Below, piece after piece: positions 1-11,521 of a stretch of 64,000 nt of DNA (positions are counted from its first letter, which is position 1; every line of letters starts with the position of its first letter). This stretch comes from Spiroplasma endosymbiont of Aspidapion aeneum (lineage in GTDB: Bacteria > Bacillota_I > Bacilli_A > Mycoplasmatales > Mycoplasmataceae). The notes beneath the pieces are model-generated. The model had not been told where the DNA came from, made no database searches, and saw only the letters and a program-made list of their open reading frames with translations. The stretch lies in assembly GCF_964031045.1 (NCBI RefSeq), contig NZ_OZ034994.1, positions 310,001 to 374,000 on the forward strand, read 5' to 3'. The position numbers and the translations under genes are program-made.

Positions 1-2145
1 TTTAGTGATATCCAAAAATCTAAACCAAAAATAACTTTTAGTAACAATAGTGATGGTGATTTTACTGCAACTCCAAGTTATTCTCAACAGCAAGATGACG
101 TATCTTTTACTCTTAATATTAAATTTACGGCCCCAACATTAAGTTATGCACATGGGAATATTACAATAGATATTCGTTTTAGTTCGGGTCACTTTGTTTA
201 TTATGCAAATCAAAGCTTTAATTACAAAGAAAATAGATTTAGCCCTGGAGGTAAATATGACAAACCCTCAGATACTGATATAGGCTATACTAGTAAATAT
301 TCATCTACTAATAATGCATTTGATGATTGGCAAACAGATAAGCCAGCACCCCAATCTATAACTATTACAACATCAGCTAATTTAGATGATATCACAAAAG
401 CTGGATATACATATAAAGATACATTAACAATTGCAGATAATCCAAAAAATAATGATGATGACTATTATAGTTGGAGTATCCTTAAAAACCTTGATCTTTC
501 AAAAGAGGATAATGCTAAAATTTTTAAGGCTTTAGATTCAAAAACTTCTTTTTCAAAAATAGCAGCCTTTTCAATTGATAACATTTCAGTTGGGACTGAT
601 AATAATCTAACTTTAAATATTAATAAGCTAACAGATCAAGTAAATAAAGGAAAAATCCATTTTGTTTCTAGATTTTATGATAAAGTTGGAAATGTATGTT
701 GTGCAACAGCTGTTTTTAATTATGCAGCCTCTGGTACAATAGCAAACAATGTAAAATTCACAAGAGGTTCAATTCCATACAATGGAGTAGATGGAACAAC
801 AAATCAGGGAGACACATTATCTAATTCAATTCATTTAACAGATGAAGATCTATCTTTTGATACATTTAGTGTTTCTGCTGATAACAAAGATAAGCTAGCA
901 AATGCTGCAATATCAAGCGATAAAACAGATATATTAGCAGTTGAAAATAATTTAGAAAAAAAAGATGACAATTATTATATTAAAATGAAACTTATTGGTC
1001 AAAAAGGAAAAGATGTAGAACAAGGCAAAATAACACTAACACTAACAAGTGATGGAAATTCCTTTACATTAGATATTTATTATGGAACATATGTTGGAAA
1101 AGATGCTAGCTCAGGAAATTATGAAATTTCAAACACACAAACTTCTGGGTCTGTAAATTATTTTGTTAGTAAAAATGCTGAAAATAGATCAATTGGTGTT
1201 ACTTATCAATTTGACTTTAGTGTAGATAGTGCTCCTAATTTAGAATTTGCAGATGGTTATAATTATTCTGGTAGTGAATCACCATTTATGTTTAACAATA
1301 ACTGGAGTATGGTTGGAAATGTTACTTTTGATGGTGATATAAATGTAATTGGAAGAGGAGTTATTTCTGTTTCTTATGCAAACATTATTTATGGAAACAT
1401 ATTATTCAAAGGAAACGTTAATTATTTTGCAAGTAATGATAACTCTTCTGAAGCGTCTGGTGTTATAAGTGAACAATATGGAGGCATTAAATTTAACGCC
1501 TCAAGAATATCAGAAGATAAAAAAATTAATTTCATGAAGGATGTTAATATTTATGCTTCTTCACTTTCAGGATCTGGTACTGGATTAATTAACACAATTA
1601 CAACCGGCATTATTGGTCAGGTAAATGTTGAAGGTTCTGTAAATATCACTAATGCATCAAATATTTTCGAATCTGTCGGAGTTATATTTTCAAAAAGTGA
1701 GTGCTATTATGAAAACTTAGGTTTTGATAATCTGAAGGGATTAACTATTAAACATAATGCAACCATAAATGATAGCGATAGTATTAATCTTGATAGTAGT
1801 GCAATAATTTGAAATTGTGATAACTTTTATTCCCCAAATGCAGTTATAAATATTCTTGGGGAGGCAGGTTTTAAGTCATCTCGAGGGACTGGACCTCTAA
1901 TTTCATCTTTTTCCAACTCCAGTGACAATGGTATGATTTTTGCAATTAAAGAGGTTACAGTCCATTCTTGAATTCATAATAATGATACTGATCCTGTTGT
2001 TAAATTATTAACATCATATGGAAAATATTCTGATATTACTGTTAATATTGGTGATAAATCAAAAAAAATTGACGGCGCTTCAGCCTTTGTATTAAAAATA
2101 TTTGAATATAAATATTGATTCCCAGGAAATATTTTTGATAATTAA
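1..2145 (+). CDS. Large surface lipoprotein family, 3' part (paralogue A)
   Basis: The reading frame is open from base 1 to TAA at 2143-2145 with TGA read as Trp (1810, 2116). The 5' end lies outside the window. It is a close paralogue of the protein at 60123-63143: the two share long stretches of sequence throughout, including the motifs DIYYGTYVGKDASSGNY and NLEFADGYNYSGSESPF. The C-terminal half has short glycine-containing beta repeats of the type GNILFKG and GQVNVEGS, which suggest a beta-solenoid surface domain. The complete paralogues begin with a lipoprotein signal, so this one is probably also anchored outside the membrane. Function unknown; adhesion or antigenic variation is inference. 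Confidence 0.85.
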
Positions 2146-2640
2146 AAATTAGTAGTCAAAAATTGTCTATGTGATTATAATTTATAGAGGTTATTAAGTT
2201 ATTAAAAAAAATTTTAACAATAAACACAATATCATTATTAGATAGAATGTATAATTTCTATGATAATGTACTTATCTATTTTTTTAGATGTATCCTCAGA
2301 CAAAATAATTTCAATTATGTATACATTATTGGGATTATTTTTTAGTTTTTGATAATACTTATAATTTTATTGTATTTATATCTTTTCAATAATAAAGAGT
2401 CAAAAAATACAACAATATGATGATTAACTAATAAACAAATAATGCAAAAGATTTATTTATTTTAGCACATACAATACTAGAAATTATCTTATCATATAAT
2501 AGTATTTTTATTTTTAAAACCTTCATTCATTTTGAAATAATGTAAAATAACTGCGCTAGAGTACAATTTATTTATTTATTAAAAAGGTGTTAGTTATCTA
2601 TAAAACCATATATAAAGAAAAATTATGTTATTATTAAGTT
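2146..2640. other. Intergenic, AT-rich, no gene seen
   Basis: About 500 bases of AT-rich DNA between the lipoprotein end and the next gene. All frames are short and interrupted by TAA/TAG. I see no RNA gene or convincing terminator. Confidence 0.5.
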
Positions 2641-3528
2641 ATGAAAAATAATTACAAACATTTAAATAAGATAGCACTAATTTACCATTTAATATATACA
2701 ACAATTATTATTGCTTTAATAATAATATTCTTTATATTTATAAATGAAATCTACAAAGCCAATATTTCTAAAATAAGCATATTTAATTTTGTTGTTATTA
2801 TTACATTATTATCTATATTTTTTGTAGTTTATTTTTTATTATCTATATTTTTATTATATATAATTTATAAGCAATATATAATTGAAGACAAATTTAAGTA
2901 CATCACAGCTTTATTCTTTTTAAACCCGTTTATAATTTTTTTAGAAAAAAAACATAAGGTTGAAGAATATCATCAAAATAGATTTTCAATAATAAGAACA
3001 TCAATTTTAATGGGAATTTTTCTTGGTCTTTATTGCATTAGTTTCTTAATTGTGAGTTTTATTGTTTTACCAGAATTCATTGAAATCCCAGTTGGTTATA
3101 TATTACTTATATATTTTGCTTTCTATAATAAGTTTAGATATTCACTATCATTATCAATTATTTGTTCAGTTTTAACAATATTTTTTCCAGGTGTATATGT
3201 TCTAAATCCCTTTCAATATTACTTAGACTATGGCTTTTGTATAATCGCTTGCAGCTTTGTAAGTTTGTTCAAATTTGAAGAAGAAGATAAAAAATTATCA
3301 ACTTATTATTGAATACTTATAATATTAACAATTTCTGTAATATTTTATATATCAAGAATAACTTCAGGGATTATGTATTGATTTTCAGATGATTATGTAA
3401 TGTTGAATAGATTTTCATATTCAATAATTTTTAATGCCTTTAATGTAATTTGTGATTTTTGCATATTTATAGCCATTGTGCCAATCTTATGTCATCGTTT
3501 GAATCAAAAAATGTGATTTTTAAATTAA
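2641..3528 (+). CDS. Multi-pass membrane protein, unknown
   Basis: Predicted 295 aa with code 4; TGA codons at 3310, 3379 and 3514 are read through to TAA at 3526-3528. The sequence is dominated by hydrophobic stretches rich in Ile, Phe and Leu (about 6-8 likely membrane segments), with a Lys/Glu-rich loop near residues 95-115. There is no good Shine-Dalgarno before ATG 2641, so the start is uncertain. No motif identifies a transporter family. It stands alone between the lipoprotein and the infC operon leader. Confidence 0.7.
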
Positions 3529-3596
3529 AATTATTAGAAAAAATTAAATTTCTATTTTAAAATAGGGATTTTTTTAAAATTTTAAAATCTATTAGT

Positions 3597-3760
3597 ATAT
3601 AATATAATTATTGAAAAAAGAAGCAAGCGCTCACCATTATGAAAAAGAAATGGTTTTGATGAATTAAGTTTATATTTTATTTATATTTTTATTCTCAGAA
3701 TGTGCCTGTTTTTTATTTCAAAGACGCACATTTTTATTTTTTAAAATAACCGGAGGTTTA
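3597..3760 (+). promoter_or_regulatory. infC operon leader with attenuator-like hairpin (candidate L20 leader)
   Basis: A TATAAT-like -10 lies at about 3599-3609. The leader then runs about 150 nt to infC. At 3699-3732 a perfect 7-bp stem (AATGTGC / GCACATT) is followed by a T-rich run to 3742, an intrinsic-terminator shape placed directly before the infC Shine-Dalgarno. Firmicute infC-rpmI-rplT operons are autoregulated by L20 binding to such leaders. The position and hairpin fit, but the L20-binding fold was not computed. Confidence 0.5.
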
Positions 3761-4297
3761 ATGGTTGAAGAACGAGAAAAAGAAAAAGGGGATATAGTTA
3801 ATGGTCAGATACGAGCATTTGATATTCTAATTATTGAAGAAGATGGTTCAAAGGTTGGACCTTTACAAAGATCTAAGGCTTTAGAATATGCAAGGGAAAA
3901 GAATTTAGACCTCTTGCAGGTTGGTCATCAAGACAAAAAGACTGCAATAGCTAAAATCCTTGATTATGGAAAATTCAAGTATGAACAAAAGCGCAAGGCA
4001 AAAGTAAACAAACAAAAACAAGTAAAAGTCGAAAACAAAGAAATAAGGCTAACTGTTAGTATTGGTGCTCATGATATGGACACAAAGGCAAGAAAAGCTC
4101 GTGAATTTTTAGAAAGTGGCGATCGTGTCAAAATTTCTTTAAAATTTAAAGGACGAGAAATAACCCACTTTGAATATGGACAAGAAACTCTTAATAAGTT
4201 TTTCTCTAGATTAGAAGACATTGCAAAAATTGAAAAAGAGGCTAAATTAACAAGTAGATTTTTAGATATGTATATTGTTCCAAAAAAAGATAAGTAA
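3761..4297 (+). CDS. infC: Translation initiation factor IF-3
   Basis: 178 aa, normal length for IF-3. It binds the 30S subunit, keeps 50S off and proofreads the initiator tRNA. The N-terminal domain has the family pattern NGQIRA...DILIIEEDGSKVGPL; the C-terminal domain has the pattern AKILDYGKFKYEQKRK and RVKISLKFKGRE. A short acidic/basic extension (MVEEREKEKGD) precedes the core. Start ATG 3761 has Shine-Dalgarno CGGAGG at 3751-3756. It heads the conserved infC-rpmI-rplT operon and follows the attenuator-like leader. Confidence 0.97.
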   Translation: MVEEREKEKGDIVNGQIRAFDILIIEEDGSKVGPLQRSKALEYAREKNLDLLQVGHQDKKTAIAKILDYGKFKYEQKRKAKVNKQKQVKVENKEIRLTVSIGAHDMDTKARKAREFLESGDRVKISLKFKGREITHFEYGQETLNKFFSRLEDIAKIEKEAKLTSRFLDMYIVPKKDK

Positions 4298-4339
4298 ACA
4301 TAAATAAGATAATAAATAGGTAAGGAAATGGAGATATTT

Positions 4340-4534
4340 ATGCCAAAAATGAAAACAAAATCAGCTCTTAAAAAAAGAGTTAAGTTAACTGGTAACGGTA
4401 AATTAAAAAGAAGTAAAGCATATCGTAGCCACTTGGCCCAAAATAAATCAACAAAACAAAAAAGACACTTAGAAAAAGCTACATTTGTGTCTAAAAGTGA
4501 TATGAAAAGATTGAAAGGGTTATTACAAGGCTAA
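4340..4534 (+). CDS. rpmI: 50S ribosomal protein L35
   Basis: 64 aa, very basic, with the L35 signature [20 protein letters not shown] at the N terminus and [12 protein letters not shown] near the C terminus. The frame also has an ATG at 4328, but the start at 4340 gives the normal L35 N terminus and has GGAG at 4330-4333 as ribosome binding site. Second gene of the infC operon, 42 nt after infC. Confidence 0.97.
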   Translation: MPKMKTKSALKKRVKLTGNGKLKRSKAYRSHLAQNKSTKQKRHLEKATFVSKSDMKRLKGLLQG

Positions 4535-4556
4535 TCTTGTAGAAATGAGGTAATTT

Positions 4557-4919
4557 ATGGCCAGAGTTAAATTTGGAAAAGTAACAAGAAAAAGAAGAAA
4601 ACGTTGGATAAAAGCTGCTCGTGGTTATTTTGGAACTAAAAAAAGTAGTTTTAAGAAGGCACATGAACAAGTAATTAGATCATATGCCTATGCTTTTGTG
4701 GGAAGAAAACAAAAGAAACGTGATTTTAGAAGACTTTGAATAGTTAGGGTTAATGCTGCTGTAAGGGAATATGGATTAAGTTATTCAAAATTTATGAATG
4801 GTATTAAACTAGCAAACATTGATATTAATAGAAAAATGCTTTCAGAATTGGCGATTAATCAACCAAGTGATTTTGCAAAAATAGTTGATGCTGCAAAAAA
4901 AGCATTAGAAAAAAAATAA
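4557..4919 (+). CDS. rplT: 50S ribosomal protein L20
   Basis: 120 aa, the usual L20 length, once TGA at 4737 is read as Trp. The N terminus [20 protein letters not shown] and the central RDFRRLWIVRVNAA are family signatures. L20 is an early 23S rRNA-binding assembly protein and, in Firmicutes, the autoregulator of this operon. It ends at TAA 4917-4919. Spacing from rpmI is 22 nt. Confidence 0.97.
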
Positions 4920-4940
4920 TAGTTAGAAGTATGTTTTAAA

Positions 4941-5306
4941 ATGCCTTATATTGATAAAGATAATAATATAATTTTTGAACTTGAAGATATGGAATGGGCA
5001 TGAACTAATGCAATTGATTTAATAGATGTTGATGATAAATCATTAAAAATGTGTTATTTGTGCAAATTTGTTATGAAAAAAGATGATTATTATCAAGATA
5101 GTAAAAATGAAACTGGGTGGGTCATAGATTTTATTAATTCTTCAAAATTGAAAAAAAATTATAATTCTTATTCTAATATCATTGCAATTCATTACAATTG
5201 CTTCAAAGCAGATATTAAAACAAAGGCTAACATGTCAAAAGTTATTAAAAGAATAAAAACTCTTATTTGAAAAAATATTACAGAAGAGGATCTTAAAAAT
5301 GACTAA
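4941..5306 (+). CDS. Small Cys-containing protein, unknown
   Basis: 121 aa with code 4 (TGA at 5001 and 5268). It starts 21 nt after rplT with a weak AGAAG upstream, and its end overlaps the pncA start by 8 nt, so it is probably co-transcribed and coupled with pncA. A CYLC pair at residues 38-41 and a later HYNC at about 95-98 could bind zinc. I do not recognise the family. Confidence 0.7.
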
Positions 5307-5802
5307 AGCATTAATTGTTGTTGATTATCAATTTGACTTCGCCGATCCTCAAGGAACACTATATGTTCCTGGTGGTGAACTGTTAAAAGATAAAATAATA
5401 GCTAGAATAAAAGAATATCGTGAAAATAATAATTTAGTAATTTTTTCGCAAGATTGACATCCCTTAGAACATATATCTTTTAAAGAATGACCTGTTCATT
5501 GTGTCAGGGATACATTAGGGGCTCAACTTTGTATTGCCCCAAATCCAGATGATTTGGTAATTAAAAAGGGAATAAATATTAATGAAGATAGTTATTCTGC
5601 TTTTTATATTGGAAAAAATATTAAATCTGCTTTGAACAACTTTTTATTAAAGAATAAAATTAATGAATTAGAAATTTGTGGACTTGCACTTGATATATGT
5701 GTAAATGCTACTTATTTAGATGCACTAAGATTTAAATATAAAGCATCGGTTAATTTAGAACTCTCAAAACCAATTGATAAAAATTTTATATTAGGCAAAT
5801 AA
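5299..5802 (+). CDS. pncA: Nicotinamidase / isochorismatase-fold amidase
   Basis: 167 aa. Cysteine hydrolase that deamidates nicotinamide to nicotinate in NAD salvage. Visible catalytic elements are Asp9 (IVVDYQFDF), Lys89/90 (VIKKG) and Cys134 (GLALDICV), plus the metal-binding Asp52/His54 pair in QDWHP, in which W is TGA. The length is at the short end of the family. ATG 5299 lies inside the end of the preceding gene and has GAGG about 10 nt upstream. It converges on coaX and overlaps its end by 12 nt. Confidence 0.9.
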
Positions 5803-6519
5803 TTTTAACCCCTGGAAAATAAGGTCTTCAATAAAATTATATTGATTATATTTAATCAAGCTTAATACCTTATAGCAATTTCCACCAGTGAATACAACAT
5901 CCTTGATGTTGTATTTTTCTTTTATTTTTTTTATCATTGCATCAATCATATAAAAATGAGAATTAACGATTCCTATTGTTAATGCATCATTTGTATTTTT
6001 TCCAATCAGGTCTTCAGTCTCCTTTCATGGCACTTCACTTAATAAATTTGCATTAGAAAATAAGGATTTTGCTCCAATTTCTATTCCAGGTGATATTGTT
6101 GCTCCTTTAAAAATACCATTTTTAACTAAAAAAAATGTTGTTGCGGTCCCCATAGAAATACACAGATAATCACTTTTTTTCATAGCGTTTATTGCAATAA
6201 AATTAGCTATAAAGTCACCACCAATTTGTGTTTTATCATCAATATCTAATAATTTTTCGTCCAAATCCTTATATGTTACTTTTTTAGCCTCAATACCTAA
6301 TTCTCTTGCTAAATTAATTATAATTTCGTCATACATCAACACTACACAAGAATATATAATTTTATTTATTTTCATACCCTTCAAATAATCAAGGTAAACT
6401 TTATAATTTTGATAAAAAACATTAGATGTATTAGGACGTAACAATTTTTCTATTTTACCATCACCTAATACTCTAAAATCAACTGTTGAATTTCCAATGT
6501 CTATTAATAATGTTTTCAT
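5791..6519 (-). CDS. coaX: Type III pantothenate kinase
   Basis: 242 aa with code 4 (TGA at 6025-6027 read as Trp). It phosphorylates pantothenate in the first step of CoA synthesis. The N terminus TLLIDIGNSTVDF is the family phosphate-binding motif. Further motifs are QIGGDFIANF, SMGTATTFF, SPGIEIGAKSLF and, near the C terminus, VVFTGGN. ATG 6519 was chosen over GTG 6528 because it gives the normal N terminus. The stop at 5791-5793 lies inside the convergent pncA gene. Confidence 0.92.
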
Positions 6520-6621
6520 ATCTTTCACTATTAATATTATATAAAATATTTACAAGTAATTGTCTTTTATGTAATAAAATATAGCATAAAAGACAGATAC
6601 CATTTTTTAAATTAATAATAA

Positions 6622-6649
6622 AAAACCAGTATTTTATACTGGTTTTTTA
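6622..6649 (-). terminator. Intrinsic terminator
   Basis: Near-perfect hairpin AAAACCAGTAT-TTT-ATACTGGTTTT with an A-run on one side and a T-run on the other. It lies about 20 nt past the stop of the minus-strand gene at 6670 and would work in either direction. Confidence 0.8.
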
Positions 6650-6669
6650 TTTTAAATGAGGTATTTAAT

Positions 6670-6858
6670 TTACTTGTCCATTGAATCTAATTCAACAGTA
6701 TATTGATCTTTCAATTCCTCTAGTTCAGAAATTTCATTTTCAATTTCTTCAACTAGTTCAGTAACTTTTTCAATTTTTTCCTCTTTTTTAGCTTCAAGTT
6801 CTTGGTCTATTGCACCAATTTCTTCTTGAATTTCATCGATTTTTCCTCTTTCAGCCAT
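6670..6858 (-). CDS. Small coiled-coil protein
   Basis: 62 aa, almost entirely charged heptad sequence rich in Glu and Lys with Ile/Leu/Val at regular intervals, so one long coiled coil. No Cys, no signal peptide. A strong Shine-Dalgarno (AAGGAG) sits 7-8 nt before ATG 6858 and a clean terminator follows, so it is a genuine single-gene transcript. Function unknown. Confidence 0.8.
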   Translation of the reverse strand: MAERGKIDEIQEEIGAIDQELEAKKEEKIEKVTELVEEIENEISELEELKDQYTVELDSMDK

Positions 6859-6999
6859 ATTATTCTCCTTTCATAATCACCTTTTTATTTTACCACTTTT
6901 TTTATATTTTTAATAAAAAATACACTAAAATATGTTATTTGAAAAAAATCCTATATTTATATTGATTTACAAGTAAAATATATACATAAGGATTTAAAT

Positions 7000-8058
7000 A
7001 TGAAAAAACTTAATAAAGTAGTAGTTCCAATCAAAAAAGATGATTGGATAAAAGATAGTAGTGGTGATTTTAATATTACTGCTAAAATAGAGTCTTTTAC
7101 TAAAACCGGGGAATTTTTATCAGTTCTTAACCAGCGGTTATCATATAATAAAGATGTTATATATTGATATGAAGATGAAAATAGTGAATTTGTGCGATTT
7201 GTAGATGATAATTTTAAAAAAAGTAATGGTTATAATACAAATATTGATTTAGATTATTTAATCGCTAGATGTCACGCTTCATTTAAAAATGAATACACTA
7301 AATCAGAACTTTTTTCAAAGTCTTTTGTGAAAGCGTTAAATGATAATAAATTTGTTGATAACATTTTATCAAAATTATTGAGAGAAGTAAGTTCTTCTTC
7401 TCCAGAGGGAGAGATGTTAGAGTCAATGTTGCTTTGAGACCAAGAAAAACAAATTGATGAAAAAAATATTATAAAATTATGAAAATATTCTTTTTTAGAG
7501 GAATACTATCAAAAGTACGATGGAATTTTAAACACTAAATTAGACATTTTTCTAAACAAGGCAATTAATGATATTTACGAAAGGTCAGAAAGGTGTGTAG
7601 AAGAATTAGAATCAAATCACGCTTTTAGGTTTGTTTTCATTGATATTTTTACAATTGATAACACATCATTTCTAGAAGAATATTTACGTCAAAGATATAT
7701 AGATGATAAATTAGAAGAATCACAGGTATTATTAATGCAATTAATTATGGCCTGTATAATAGATTCTGTAAGCAATAATATCGCTATTATAGTTAGAGAG
7801 CTATGATTCTTTTATGGTTTTTTTATCCAATCAAATCCGGTTATGCATGACGAATTAATTGATATTTATACAACATTTTTGGTTAGATTACATGATAAAA
7901 TAATAAATGAATCTAATAAATATATCAATTTAAAAAATTTTGGATTTAATAATTTAAAAGAACTTGCAAAATTTATTAATACCGAAGAAAAAAATATTGC
8001 AAAAAGCATTTGTGATTATATAAGGCTTTATTTAATAGGTGTAAAAATTTTTAAATAA
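7000..8058 (+). CDS. Unknown protein, distant member of a local paralogue family
   Basis: 352 aa with code 4 (TGA at 7168, 7435, 7480 and 7804). AAGGA at 6987-6991 supports ATG 7000. It is soluble-looking, rich in Lys, Glu, Asp and Ile. The segment around residues 84-120, with the pattern Leu-x-Ala/Lys-x-His-x-x-Phe followed by S-F-x-K-A-L, resembles the segments in the proteins at 10385 and 11522. No known domain recognised. It is followed after 23 nt by a small Cys-rich gene. Confidence 0.75.
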
Positions 8059-8081
8059 AAATAAAAAAGGGGTTGATGTTA

Positions 8082-8444
8082 ATGTCTTTATGTAAATATG
8101 CAAAAGATTATAATAGTTATTGTTCAACATGTGGTTGTGATGCAACACCAGGTTATGAAAGAGAATGTGGTGATATAATTTGCTTATGCGAGTGTAATCC
8201 TGAGAAAAATATTTTGATTGCCATTGAAAATGAAAAGATATTTCAAATAACAGATTTTTGTCGTGCGCATTTTTCTTTGAGAATGGACCATACCGAATGA
8301 CATAAATATCTAATTTTAAAAGGACAATTTAAAAAAAATCAAAATATTTTGATTGATTATAAGATAATATTTTCATTAAAAAAATGCGATAACTGTAGTC
8401 CTCATATTAAGAAAATAAAATTTGTTAATTATCCAAATGATTAG
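8082..8444 (+). CDS. Cys-rich small protein, probable zinc binder
   Basis: 120 aa with code 4 (TGA 8298). It has about ten cysteines, including CSTCGC (residues 14-19), CLCEC and a later CDNC, arranged like zinc knuckles. ATG 8082 is preceded by AAGGGG at 8067-8072; upstream TTG and ATG codons in the same frame have no separate ribosome site. The 3' end overlaps the convergent permease gene by 20 nt. Function unknown. Confidence 0.75.
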
Positions 8445-10008
8445 TTTTGACATCCATAGGTATATTAGAAATCAGTACAAATTCCTTATTAAGATTCTCT
8501 TGTATTTCTGGATTATTTTCTAACCGTTTAATATATTTAGGTTTGTAATATAGCTTGTATCATAATAGGCCAAATGTAAATGTTATAACAACCAATCCTA
8601 TTTGAATTGTTGAACCAATAATAACTAATATATCATCATTTGAGATATTTTTCTGTGAGAGACAATATGCCAATGTTTTAATGTTACCTCTAAAAAATTC
8701 TTCAAATTGAAATACTAAAAACATAAATGCTAACGACCAAAGAAGAATTTCAAATCAATTTGATTTGATTTTTTTTGTAAATGAAAGCCTTAAGCATGTT
8801 AATATTACAGATAAATAAATAATTATTAAAATTAAACTAACTTCACCAGTAAATGATGAAAAAGCTAATACAGGGTTTTTATTGTTCATTAGGCCTTGAA
8901 TAAAATCTGGTATCAAAAGAATAATAATTAAAAAAAGGATAGTAATTACAATGTTGAGTTTTATTGCTTTTTTTGGAATATTTTCTTCATCAAGTTCCTT
9001 ATATCTTTCAGAAAAATATCCCTCACGTGAAAATGATTCAATCATTGCTCCAGAATATAGTGTCATTTGTGTAACAGAATTGCTTTTTAAAGAAAATGTA
9101 CACAATAGCATAATAATGACACCAATCCAATTAATTCATTTATTTGTTTTATCACCTAAGATTTTAAAAATTTGTAAATTTGGGTTAGAAGAATAATGAG
9201 CTGAAAGTGCTCCTAAAAATATAATTGTTACAATAATGTAAAAAGCTGTCGAAAGAACCATAACAATAATTACAGATTTACCAATATTTTTTTCTGGATT
9301 AACAACATTTTGACCCATTGTAGCATATGTTTCAAATCCTAAGAAGAAAAAGAAAGATGATGTAAATGCTGTTGTAAAACTGTGTAGTTCTATTGAAGAA
9401 TGAGAAACATTATCATTAATATTTGTTTTTGCATCCATACAAAAAAGAATAATTGCCGCAATTATCAAAATACCAGTAGATCCTCATTTAATATAACTTG
9501 ATCAGTTTAGTCACTTTTTTAAAAATTTAATTCCAAAAAAAAGAATTGATGCTGACAATAAATATACAAAGACACCAACACTATCTCAAAAAAGATTAGA
9601 CCAGTTACCAAATATCGATGCAGCATCTAAAAATGTGTCAGATCCAACAAAATTAGATCTTATCATTGAAACCAATTGCGATGTTATTATTATTGGTGTA
9701 GTTGTATATTGAGCAAATAAAACTAAAAAACCAGCATAACTTCCTCAGGATGTTCTTATATAAATATAAGCCCCTCCATTTCCAGATTTATGCGTCTGTG
9801 ACATTCGATTATATGCCCATCCACAAATTCCTGCCATTAAACCATCAAGTGCAAAAATTCACACAAGATTAATACCTAGCCCATACCCACTTCCATCTTG
9901 AGCAATTAGCATTGTTGCAAAGACTAATGTAAATGCAATACTACATATAAAATTAAAACCCATTCATATTAATTCTTTTAAATTAAACTTTTTTTCAATA
10001 TTATCCAC
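8425..10008 (-). CDS. APC-superfamily amino acid permease
   Basis: 527 aa with code 4. About 12-14 hydrophobic segments. The N-terminal part FNFICSIAFTLVFATM followed by a glycine-rich GSGYGLGIN segment, and the later FFFFLGFETYATMGQNVVNP, are typical of the APC superfamily of amino acid/proton symporters or antiporters. The GTG start at 10008 has AAAGGA about 9 nt upstream. The C terminus is a hydrophilic tail. Substrate cannot be read from sequence. Confidence 0.9.
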
Positions 10009-10384
10009 TATATATTTTCCTTTTATTTTTATTTATATTCATTAAACTATAAATAATGTCAATAAAAATATTATATCAAAGAAATATATATGTTTTTAAA
10101 AAAAGTGTGCAATAAGGTGAAAATAATTTTCAAGAAGAAATTTTAATAAAAAGAGTGTAATTTTAAATAATAAATATATAATAATATTGTAAAAAAATTG
10201 TTAATTTTAAGTTTGAATTTGTAATAAAAATGAAATTATTTTTAAAATCAAAAAATAGAAATATTTTCATCTTGATGTTATTAAACCTAATTTCAATTGT
10301 AAGTGGCAATTTAACATTCAGATATGATATAATAAAAAAAGAACAAAAATTAATTATTGTATTAGTAGAGAAGGTGCATTGTTT
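10009..10384 (+). promoter_or_regulatory. Divergent intergenic region with extended -10 promoter
   Basis: 376 bases between the divergent permease and the gene at 10385. TGATATAAT at 10325-10333 is an extended -10 element about 50 nt before the start codon of the plus-strand gene. No clear -35 and no RNA gene seen. Confidence 0.5.
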
Positions 10385-11476
10385 ATGAGTACAAATGCTG
10401 ATAATACGAGTTTTAGTGGCTCAAAAATATTTAAAAAAGGAAGTGTCTGGTTTGTTGACTTTCCAGGAACCCAAAAATTTATTGAATATTTGGATAATAA
10501 ATTATTACATGAATATGTTATTTGACAACAAGTTGGTCAAAATAAAAGTCTTTTAAGAACAATGGACACTAGACTAAAGAAAGTTAATGTGTCAAAATTA
10601 TATAGTAATAAAAAAGTAAATTCATTAGTTGTTAAAGCACACGATGCTTATAAAGAACTTATAATTGAAATGAATTGGGATGAGGAAATTTCATTTTTAC
10701 AAGCGATGAAATCAACACGATTTGGTTACTTTTATTACAAACAATTTCAGAAAAAATTTAGGCCTTGATTTAGCGCCGAAGAACACGAAGCATATTTTTG
10801 TGGAAGACAAAATTTAAATAAAGACTACTCAAACTCCATTTTTGGTAAACATTGAATGAACATAATTGATAGAAAGAATGTTATTAATTTCTTAAATTTA
10901 TCTGGAGAAAATAAAAAAGAGGACTATGTAAAATTTTTTAATGAACAAATTTTAGAAATAAAAAATGATTTAAAAAAACAAAATGAAAAATTTTTTCCAA
11001 ATTTAGATCGACAAATTCTAAATAGAACTACATATAAAAAATTAGGAATTAGTATTGAAATGTTAAACAAACCAGTATTTTTTGATATTGAATTAATAAC
11101 TTCAAGAATTTTTAAAAAATATTATACACCAGAGTTTCATAAAAAGTTATTTATATTTAAAATTTATGATTTTATTTGAAATATATATTTTTGTATCCAA
11201 AATTTAATTAAAAATGTTATTGAATCTGAACATGAAAAAATTCAATATATTGAAGATAATATCGAAATAATTGGTAGGGTTGTTGTTAATTACTTTATTA
11301 AATCTATAGGAGATATAATATATTATTTAAAAGAATTTAGAAAGGAATCTGAAATTAAAAGTTTAAAAGAATTTGTATATAACCTTGAATTATTAGATAA
11401 CGAATACCTTCAAAAAATAGGTAAAATATTGTGTAACACTCTAGAATTGTGGCTTGCTAAAAAAACAAGTAAATAA
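10385..11476 (+). CDS. Unknown protein, paralogue family member 1
   Basis: 363 aa with code 4 (TGA at 10523, 10766, 10853 and 11177). AGAAGG at 10369-10374 serves ATG 10385. Residues about 60-130 align by eye with the protein at 11522: RLKKV/RLKRV, a K-x-H, then FLQAMKSTRF versus FLKAIKFTNF, then a Y-x-x-x-F. The C-terminal half is alpha-helical-looking and rich in Ile/Lys/Glu. No signal peptide or membrane span, so presumably cytosolic. Family not recognised. Confidence 0.75.
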
Positions 11477-11521
11477 ATTTATTTTTGATATAATAATATG
11501 TATAAGGATGGAAATTTTAAT

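Noticed and set aside
11498-11521. Upstream ATG for the gene at 11522
   Set aside because: It would lie only about 4 nt past a TATAAT and has no ribosome site; AAGGATGG fits the ATG at 11522.
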